Assembly (NCBI GenBank): GCA_052388135.1 | Contig: JBQTIM010000125.1 | Coordinates: 1 to 27,449 of the forward strand | Source: JBQTIM01 sp052388135 | GTDB taxonomy: Bacteria; Elusimicrobiota; Elusimicrobia; FEN-1173 | Direction of reading: 5' to 3' | DNA length: 27,449 nt | Program-made: the position numbers and the translations under genes | Part shown: positions 21,820 through 27,449 of the stretch, piece by piece | Layout of the letters: each line of letters starts with the position of its first letter | Position numbering within the stretch: position 1 is the first letter of the stretch | The notes under the pieces: generated by a model | Told to the model about the DNA's origin: nothing | Database searches by the model: none | What the model saw: the letters and a program-made list of their open reading frames with translations, nothing else

Positions 21820-22065
21820 ATGGTGAGAACCATCGTGTCCCTGCCCAAAGAGGATAAGGCCTGGGTGGATAAATTCAGCCGGGCCCGGCGGCAACCCTCG
21901 GCGGAGACCATCCGGCGCGCCATTCGTTCCTACCGGAAAAGCGTGGAGCGCGGCGGGAGCGGAGGAGACGCGCTGCGGGTCACGGCCGGAATCTGGAAGG
22001 GCCGCGTGTCCGATGCCTTGAGACACGTCCGGAGGCTCCGCTCCGAATGGGACAGGTCTCTCTGA
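21820..22065 (+). CDS. vapB: VapB-type antitoxin (ribbon-helix-helix)
   Basis: 81 residues. It begins with a short beta strand (MVRTIVSLPKEDKAWVDKF) followed by two helices (PSAETIRRAIRSYRKS), the pattern of a CopG/Arc ribbon-helix-helix DNA-binding domain; the C-terminal half is basic and probably wraps the toxin. It would neutralise the VapC toxin and repress its own promoter at the palindrome 21765-21778. AAAGGAGGAG stands directly before the ATG (4-nt gap), an unusually strong site. Its last 19 bp overlap the toxin gene. Family assignment rests on pattern and partner, as such short proteins diverge quickly. Confidence 0.8.
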   Translation: MVRTIVSLPKEDKAWVDKFSRARRQPSAETIRRAIRSYRKSVERGGSGGDALRVTAGIWKGRVSDALRHVRRLRSEWDRSL

Positions 22066-22436
22066 AACCCGTCTACCTGATCGACACCGTCATCCTCATA
22101 GACCATCTGCGGGGCGATGTCCGCGCCACGCGCTGGATAGGTTCCCTCAAAGACGGGGAAGCCGTCCTGTCCGTGGTCACGCGGGCGGAGGTTTTGGCGG
22201 GCGCCGATGAAAATGAGGAACCCGCCCTCCTGGCGCTCCTCGACCTCTATCCCTGCCTCCCCATCCATCCATCGGCCGCCGACCGGGCGGCCGCCCTGCG
22301 CAAAGAGTTCAAATGGAAGCTGCCCGACGCGTTTCAAGCCGCCTTGGCCCTCGAACACGGCCTCATCCTCGCCACCCGGAACACCAGGGATTTTCCGGAA
22401 GCCCGGCACCCCTTCGTCAAGGTCCCGTACCGATAA
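22047..22436 (+). CDS. vapC: VapC-type PIN-domain toxin ribonuclease
   Basis: 129 residues. The PIN acidic set is complete: Asp13 (YLIDTVILID), Glu48 (SVVTRAEVLAG), Asp94 (LPDAFQAALAL) and Asp115 (ATRNTRDF). VapC proteins are magnesium-dependent RNases, often cutting tRNA or rRNA; the target here is unknown. The ATG lies inside vapB (19-bp overlap) with GGAGG 11 nt upstream, so antitoxin and toxin are coupled. The 3' end overlaps the convergent addA by 20 bp. The module appears intact, with no frameshift. Confidence 0.9.
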   Translation: MGQVSLKPVYLIDTVILIDHLRGDVRATRWIGSLKDGEAVLSVVTRAEVLAGADENEEPALLALLDLYPCLPIHPSAADRAAALRKEFKWKLPDAFQAALALEHGLILATRNTRDFPEARHPFVKVPYR

Positions 22437-25400
22437 GGTCCACCGTTTCTCCGGTCCTCAGATATATTATCCGAAATCCGCAGGGTTCGTTCCGGGCTTT
22501 TTTGACGGCGTCGGCGTAGGCGCGGCCCTGCGGCAGGTAATGGGCCGCCCGCGCGGCGGCGCCGCCGGGGGAAAGCCGGTCCGTTTTGTAGTCCCCCACC
22601 CAGAGGCGGCCGTCTTGCCGGAAAAGGACGTCCAGGCCGCCGCGCAGGATGTGCTCCCCCGCGTCGAACAAAAAGGGAACTTCGCGGCCCAGTATTTCGG
22701 CCCGGGCCAGAGACCTGGCCGCTTCCGTGGAGAGAAAAAATTCCAGAACGTCGCGGGCCTCGGGAGCGGCGCCCCGCCAGTCGGAGGAGGGATCGGCCAA
22801 AGCGAGGGCGCGCACGGCCTCCGCCACGGCGGTTTCCAGGTTTCCCCCCGCGGCGAAATCCCAGCCGCGAAGGACCTCGTGGCAAACCTGCCCGACGAGG
22901 GCCGCCCCGGCGGCGGCTTTTTCGGGAGCGAAGCGCGGCGCGGCCTCCTCCAGCAGGGACGTGGGCGCGCGGAAAAGCGGCCGGGCCGCGGCGGCTTCGG
23001 CTTCCTTCCAGCGCCGCTTCCAAAGCTCTCCCCGGGGAGACAGATCCGCCGCCGGCAGGTTCGCCGAAGGGCGGACAGCGCGCGGAGCCGCCGCGCCGGG
23101 GTCTATTCGCCGCACGGGCATGGCCGCGGCGACGGCCGGCGCTTTGTCGGGTTCGGCTTCGTCGGGCCAGGCGCCGGCGGCCCGCAGAAGGGCGGCGGCG
23201 GAGCCCGCGGCGGGCTTTTCCCCGCCGAGCAGGAAGAGACGCTCCCGCGGGCGCGTCATGGCCACGTAAAGAAGGCGCGTGCGCTCCAGCTCCTCGCGGC
23301 GCTTCACGTCGCGCTCCAGGAAGGCCATGGACAGGTCGCCGGCGCCGGCCCGGGGCAGGCGCAGGCCGAGGATTTTATCCGTCCAGTCCGCGTGGCGGTC
23401 GGGCGGTTCGCCGCCGCGGGCGGCGGAGCCCAGATCCGGAAGGAAAACCACGGGGAACTCCAGGCCCTTGGCCTTGTGCACGGTCAGGATGCGCACCGCG
23501 TCCAAATGCTCGTCGGCCAGGGGGCTTTCCCCTTCGCGGGCGGATTCGCGGGCGGAGCGGACCACGTGGCCGATGAATTCTTTGAGCGTGGCGCCGCGGC
23601 TTTCGCCGGCCTCGGCCGCGAGCCGCGCGAACTTTTGCAGGTTGATGAGCGTCTGTTCGCCGTGGTAGGCGGCGGCGCAGAACTCGGGCAGGAACGTTTC
23701 GCGCAGGACGCGGGACGCGAAGTCCCCCAAAGGCTCCCGGCCGGCCCTCTCCCGCAGAGCGCGGAAGCGGGCCCAAAGGGCGGGAGCGGCAAGCCGCGCC
23801 GGCTCCGAAAGGCCGGCTTTTAGCCAGGCGTCGCTCGCGTAGGAGAGGCCGCCGGCGCGGGCCAGGGCGTCCAGGTCGCGATCGGCGAAACCCGCCAGGG
23901 GCGAGCGCAGGACGCCGGCCCAGGACGTTTTGTCCGACGGATCGTCCAGGGCGCGCAGGACGTTGACCAAGTCGGCCGTTTCCTGGGCGGCGTAGAAGTA
24001 GCGGTCTTCCTCCACCACGTAGGGCAGGCCCGCGGCCTTGAACGCGTCCAGGAAAATATCCAGCGACGTGAAGGAGCGCAGGAGGACGGCCATGTCGCCG
24101 TATTTGCGCGGCGGCGCGTTGTCGGCGATCCAGCGGGCGATCCAGCCCGCCTGCAGGGCGCGCTCGCGGTCGGAACGGCCCGTTTTTTCCTCGTCCCCGT
24201 CCCGCGCCAGGACGATTTCCACGGCCGGGGCCGCTCCGTCGGGATCGGGGGCCCGGGGGAGCACCGGGCGGTAATCCGGCTGAAGGTCCGCGTCGCGCTT
24301 CATGATCTTTTCGAAGACGGCGTTCACCGGCGCCAGCAGGCCGGGCCCGGCGCGGAAATTGGTTTGCAGGGCGCAGAACTCCGCGCCTTGGTCCAGGAGC
24401 GCGCGGGCGAATCGGTCGTAGGCGCGGATGTCGGCGCCGCGGAAGCGGTAGATGGACTGCTTGGGATCGCCGACCACGAAAATTTTCCCCGGCGCGAAGC
24501 GGACGGCGCGCCAGTCGCGGGCGCCTCCGCCCGGCTCCTCGGCCAAAAACAGCAGAAGCTCCCCCTGCACGGGGTCCGTGTCCTGGAACTCGTCTATGAG
24601 GAATACGTCGAAGCGGGCCTTCAGGGATTCGCGCGCGGCAAGGTCGTTTTTCACCAGCGCCAGGGAGCGGGTCAGAAGGCCCTGGTAGCCCACCCAGCCT
24701 CTCCGGCGGTACGCCTCGCGGAAGCGGCGGGAGAAGGGCTCAAGCAAAGCCGCGGCGCGCGTCGTCAGCGCGTGCCCCGCCGCCGACGCGCGCTTCGCCA
24801 CGGCGCAGGCGGTTTCGTAAACTTCCCTTTCGTCGGGCGAGTCCGGCCAGGCTTTCGGCCATACACATTCCGCCGGCTCGTATACCTCGGCGCGCTCGGG
24901 CAGGGCCATCGGGCTGTCCAAGGAAGCGGCCAGCTCCTTCAGGCGCGCGGACGCCGACGCCATGGCCTCCAAGATGCCGCCGCGCGGCGCCGCCTTGCCG
25001 GCGGGGATCGCCTCCAGGCCGCGGATCAAGCGAGCGAGCCGTTCCCTGTGCTCCGGCGGAGCGTCCGGCCGCGCCAGAATTCCTTCCTCGGAGCAAAGCG
25101 CGCGGGCCGTTCCTTCCAAATCGGAGAGCGGGGCCAGGCCCAGGACCTCCAGCCAGGCGGCGCGGCGCGGGGCGTCCTCTCCCAGCTCCTCGTCCAGCCA
25201 CGCGGCCCATTCGGATTGGAAGAGGTCCTCGAAAGCCTGCCCGGCGTCCACCTCGAAGCGCGGGTCCACGCCGGAGGCGAGCGGAAAAAGCCGCAGGAGC
25301 GTGGAGCAGAAATGGTGGATGGTGCCGATGGGCGCGCGGTCCAAAACCTGCAAGGCGGCCGCCGCCGAGGCGCGGACCTGCTCGGGGCGCCGTCCGAAAT

Positions 25401-25713
25401 GGGCGTCGAGCTCTTGAAGCAGACCTTCCGCGCGCCGCCCGCGCTCTCCGTCGGGCGGGCGGCCTTCCGCCGCCGTGAGGACGTCGCCCAGGTCCCGCGC
25501 CAGGCGCGCCTTGATTTCGCCGGCGGCTTTTTCCGTGAAGGTGAGGGCCGCCGTCCGCGCCAGGTCCAGCCCTCCGCCCAGGACGGAGAAGATCAGGCGG
25601 TCGATGAGCAGGGTGGTCTTGCCCGTGCCGGCGCCCGCCTCCACCACCGCGTTCTTGCCCAGGAGCCGCCGCGCCCGGTCCCGCGCGTCTTGGTCCGCCG
25701 GCGCGGGCGTCAC
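22417..25713 (-). CDS. addA: AddA-like UvrD-family helicase-nuclease
   Basis: Subunit of the AddAB enzyme that unwinds and trims double-strand breaks to give RecA a substrate; cytoplasmic. The 1,098-residue protein has UvrD motifs in order: Walker A GAGTGKT (27-33), TFTEKAAGEIKARL, motif II LIDEFQDTDPVQGE (Asp374-Glu375), VGDPKQSIYRFRGAD, LTVHKAKGLEFPVVFLPDLG and YVAMTRPRERLFLLGG. The C-terminal RecB-type nuclease has LRGGLDVLF and VGDYKTDR (Asp1041, Lys1043). Start is GTG at 25713, which overlaps the addB stop in GTGA and has AAGGGA about 12 nt upstream; the longer frame to 25932 lies inside addB and is not homologous. Stop overlaps vapC tail to tail. Confidence 0.92.
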   Translation of the reverse strand: MTPAPADQDARDRARRLLGKNAVVEAGAGTGKTTLLIDRLIFSVLGGGLDLARTAALTFTEKAAGEIKARLARDLGDVLTAAEGRPPDGERGRRAEGLLQELDAHFGRRPEQVRASAAAALQVLDRAPIGTIHHFCSTLLRLFPLASGVDPRFEVDAGQAFEDLFQSEWAAWLDEELGEDAPRRAAWLEVLGLAPLSDLEGTARALCSEEGILARPDAPPEHRERLARLIRGLEAIPAGKAAPRGGILEAMASASARLKELAASLDSPMALPERAEVYEPAECVWPKAWPDSPDEREVYETACAVAKRASAAGHALTTRAAALLEPFSRRFREAYRRRGWVGYQGLLTRSLALVKNDLAARESLKARFDVFLIDEFQDTDPVQGELLLFLAEEPGGGARDWRAVRFAPGKIFVVGDPKQSIYRFRGADIRAYDRFARALLDQGAEFCALQTNFRAGPGLLAPVNAVFEKIMKRDADLQPDYRPVLPRAPDPDGAAPAVEIVLARDGDEEKTGRSDRERALQAGWIARWIADNAPPRKYGDMAVLLRSFTSLDIFLDAFKAAGLPYVVEEDRYFYAAQETADLVNVLRALDDPSDKTSWAGVLRSPLAGFADRDLDALARAGGLSYASDAWLKAGLSEPARLAAPALWARFRALRERAGREPLGDFASRVLRETFLPEFCAAAYHGEQTLINLQKFARLAAEAGESRGATLKEFIGHVVRSARESAREGESPLADEHLDAVRILTVHKAKGLEFPVVFLPDLGSAARGGEPPDRHADWTDKILGLRLPRAGAGDLSMAFLERDVKRREELERTRLLYVAMTRPRERLFLLGGEKPAAGSAAALLRAAGAWPDEAEPDKAPAVAAAMPVRRIDPGAAAPRAVRPSANLPAADLSPRGELWKRRWKEAEAAAARPLFRAPTSLLEEAAPRFAPEKAAAGAALVGQVCHEVLRGWDFAAGGNLETAVAEAVRALALADPSSDWRGAAPEARDVLEFFLSTEAARSLARAEILGREVPFLFDAGEHILRGGLDVLFRQDGRLWVGDYKTDRLSPGGAAARAAHYLPQGRAYADAVKKARNEPCGFRIIYLRTGETVDLIGTGP

Positions 25714-27449
25714 GACGGGGGCGCTTCCCTTTGCGCCATTATCTTGATCACGTCGGCGCGCTCGGCGCGGACCCGCGTGAGGGGATGGGACTTGCGGCAG
25801 AGGAACGGGAAGTCGCAGAGGCCGCAGACGCCGCCGCGCTCTTCGTCGGGACGGATGGGAAATTCCCCGGCCAGCAACTTTTCCGTCAGGCGGGCGGCGT
25901 TCCGCAGCAGCTCCGCGCGCCGGGCTTCCCAAACGGCGGCGGGGAAGGCCAGCTTTTCCGCCTTCGTTTTTTTACCGGGGTCCACCGGCAGGTAGCGCGC
26001 GCCGTCGGGTTTCCGGGAAAGCCCCAGGCGCGGATCGCGGGCCGCGAGCTCCAGATAGAACAGAGGCTGGTTCTCCGCGCCGCGCCGCACTTCCTTGGTC
26101 AAATCTCTTCCGCCTCCGCCCCACCGGCTTTTGTAATCCACGACGCGGAACCGGTTGCCCGCTTCCGCGGCGTCCACGCGGTCCAGGCGGCCCTGCCACG
26201 CCACGGGCTGGTCCTCGACGGGAACGGGGCCCAGGGCGAGCTCGAAAAAGACCGGCGCGAAGCCGGAAAGGGACAGCTCCTCCAAGTCGGCGGCGGCGAA
26301 ATCGCGCAAGAGGAGACCGGTCCTGCGGCGGAAAGATTCCCAGAGCACGGGGTAAAGCCCCAGCGACCGCCAGTCGTGGACGCGGAAGGTTTCGTCCAGG
26401 GCGCGCTCCAGGAAGGGCCGCCAATCGGCGGCGGGCGTTTTCCAATGACCGGCGGCGGACAGGTCCTCGTAAAACTTTTGCAGGACGGCGTGGTGGATTT
26501 TTCCCCGCAGGCGCGGGTCCAGCTCGCCCCGGGCCAGGGGCTCCTCCGCGCGGAGGCCCAGGCGGCGGAGGGCGAAGAAGCGGAAGGGACAGGAGACATA
26601 ATCGTTGAGCGCCGTGGCGGAGAGCCCGCGGCGCGAAAGCTCCCGCGCGAAGTCGGCCGACGGGCCGGCCAGGCCGTCCAGCGGGCCGGGCTCTCCCGCG
26701 CGCTTGAGCTCCTCCACGGCGGCGCGGCCCGCGGAAAAAAGCGGCGCGTCGCCGCCGGCCGCGGCCAGGAACGATTCCGCGCCGCGGCCGGCCCGCGCGG
26801 CCTGCAGGGTGATCTCCTTGGGGCTCAGCTCCTCGGGCCGCAGCCCGTCCCACTTTTCGTAAGGGGCCCGCGGCACGCGCTCGGCGGCGCCGGCGTCCCA
26901 ATCCAGCCCGGCGGCGCGGGCCAGCTCGCGCAGATAAAGGGAAGGGACGGCCACTTTGCCGGCGTCGTCGGATCGAGGGAACAGGCACACCAGCCGTTCC
27001 GAAGCGGCGGACGCCGCCAAATAGAAAAGAAGCTTTTCCTCGTCGTAGCCCGCGAGCTTGGGCTGTATCCAGTGGCCGCCGGGCTGCTGAAGGAAGCTTC
27101 GATCCGCGTCGGAGAGGAACGGGTCTTCGCGGATCTTCCGGGGGAAGGCGCCCTCCTCCAGCCCCAGCAGGATCAGGACGCGGAAGGATTCGCCCCGGGC
27201 GTCCATGGCGTTGAGGGCGCGCACGCCGTCGTTGGCCGGCGGCGCGGGCCGCGCGGCGCGGCGGAATTTTTCCTCCAGGGCGTCCAGGAAAACGTCCCAG
27301 GAAACGGGACCGGGCAGGCGGTCCAGGGCGGCCAACTGCGCGACGGTCTCCAGGCATTCCTCCCAAAGGGAGGCGTCGTCTCCGGCGGGCGCGAAATGGT
27401 CGCGCAAGAGGGAGGCCGCCTCGCGCGAGGCCTCGGACCCGGCGGAGAA
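25710..27449 (-). CDS. addB: AddB-like nuclease subunit, 5' part missing (cut by window end)
   Basis: C-terminal 579 codons of a PD-(D/E)XK nuclease with helicase-like upstream part; the frame is open to the last base, so the start lies outside. Visible: FRVLILLGLEEGAFPRK, a UvrD-type C-terminal motif (LDGLEEGxFP class), then the nuclease domain with VVDYKSRW (Asp at 26136-26138) and RGAENQPLFYLELA. Four cysteines fit the AddB iron-sulfur staple: one at 26589-26591 (YVSCPFRFF) and three near the end, C-x2-C-x5-C (25824-25826, 25815-25817, 25797-25799). With the following addA it forms a standard addB-addA pair. A Cas4-type protein is excluded by its length and helicase part. Confidence 0.88.
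   Translation of the reverse strand, partial: FSAGSEASREAASLLRDHFAPAGDDASLWEECLETVAQLAALDRLPGPVSWDVFLDALEEKFRRAARPAPPANDGVRALNAMDARGESFRVLILLGLEEGAFPRKIREDPFLSDADRSFLQQPGGHWIQPKLAGYDEEKLLFYLAASAASERLVCLFPRSDDAGKVAVPSLYLRELARAAGLDWDAGAAERVPRAPYEKWDGLRPEELSPKEITLQAARAGRGAESFLAAAGGDAPLFSAGRAAVEELKRAGEPGPLDGLAGPSADFARELSRRGLSATALNDYVSCPFRFFALRRLGLRAEEPLARGELDPRLRGKIHHAVLQKFYEDLSAAGHWKTPAADWRPFLERALDETFRVHDWRSLGLYPVLWESFRRRTGLLLRDFAAADLEELSLSGFAPVFFELALGPVPVEDQPVAWQGRLDRVDAAEAGNRFRVVDYKSRWGGGGRDLTKEVRRGAENQPLFYLELAARDPRLGLSRKPDGARYLPVDPGKKTKAEKLAFPAAVWEARRAELLRNAARLTEKLLAGEFPIRPDEERGGVCGLCDFPFLCRKSHPLTRVRAERADVIKIMAQREAPPS

Noticed and set aside
21757..22026. 90-codon N-terminal extension of DsbD
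   Set aside because: It is antisense to vapB and its promoter; the real signal peptide begins at 21756.
22207..23823. 538-residue plus-strand frame opposite addA and the 543-residue frame at 24364-25995
   Set aside because: Both are low-information antisense frames of addA/addB; the minus-strand proteins have all helicase and nuclease motifs.
25714..25932. ATG-started extension of AddA by 73 codons
   Set aside because: Lies entirely within addB and is Arg/Pro-rich without homology; the GTG in the GTGA overlap puts the start just before the helicase domain.
1..27449. CRISPR arrays, tRNA/rRNA genes, transposases
   Set aside because: No spaced direct repeats, no tRNA-like cloverleaf with T-loop, no rRNA-like tract and no transposase motifs were seen on either strand.

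Overview
The window is a GC-rich bacterial chromosome segment with short intergenic gaps and mostly strong Shine-Dalgarno sites. The housekeeping genes are diderm-like: a DsbD with periplasmic domains, a periplasmic redoxin and an exported LysM protein. The most diagnostic gene encodes a giant exported protein of 3,928 residues. It begins with a signal peptide and an Asp-Val-His-Gly / Gly-Leu-Glu-Gly domain that I associate with very large proteins of Omnitrophota (former OP3). The lineage (Omnitrophota or a neighbour such as Elusimicrobiota) is an inference from memory of these proteins, not a proven placement.

Left block, minus strand (29-6735). A pterin-carbinolamine dehydratase gene is followed after one base by a TTG-started Ste24-type M48 protease gene. 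Next comes a near-consensus promoter (5075-5103) that reads into an exported LysM protein, a small TPR/BamD-like protein, dprA and topA. A hairpin followed by seven T lies between the TPR gene and dprA and probably lowers read-through into dprA-topA.

Centre, plus strand (6872-18658). One uninterrupted gene encodes the giant protein. Reading N to C I can see: signal peptide; a ChaN/TraB/Tiki-like domain; two hydrophobic helices; a coiled coil; a J-domain with an intact His-Pro-Asp; a CheR-like methyltransferase fold with an altered catalytic-side motif; a CPBP (CAAX-protease-like) membrane segment whose first motif is degraded; a long unassigned region; two copies of a ~139-residue repeat 2.5 kb apart; further hydrophobic pairs; beta-rich segments; and an unassigned C-terminal domain. 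The J-domain/CheR part is visibly less GC-rich than the N-terminal part. This gene is the best candidate for an undescribed system.

Right block. An 85-bp REP/MITE-like inverted-repeat element lies between the giant gene and a minus-strand dsbD-redoxin pair. A VapBC-type toxin-antitoxin module (plus strand) sits between dsbD and addBA. Its promoter spacer holds a perfect 14-bp palindrome, the likely operator. vapC overlaps the 3' end of addA by 20 bp tail to tail. The addB-addA genes (minus strand, GTGA overlap, addB cut by the window end) encode a two-subunit double-strand-break resection helicase-nuclease. With dprA and topA, the ordinary genes cover DNA topology and recombination, envelope proteins and periplasmic thiol chemistry. 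I saw no tRNA, rRNA, CRISPR array or transposase.
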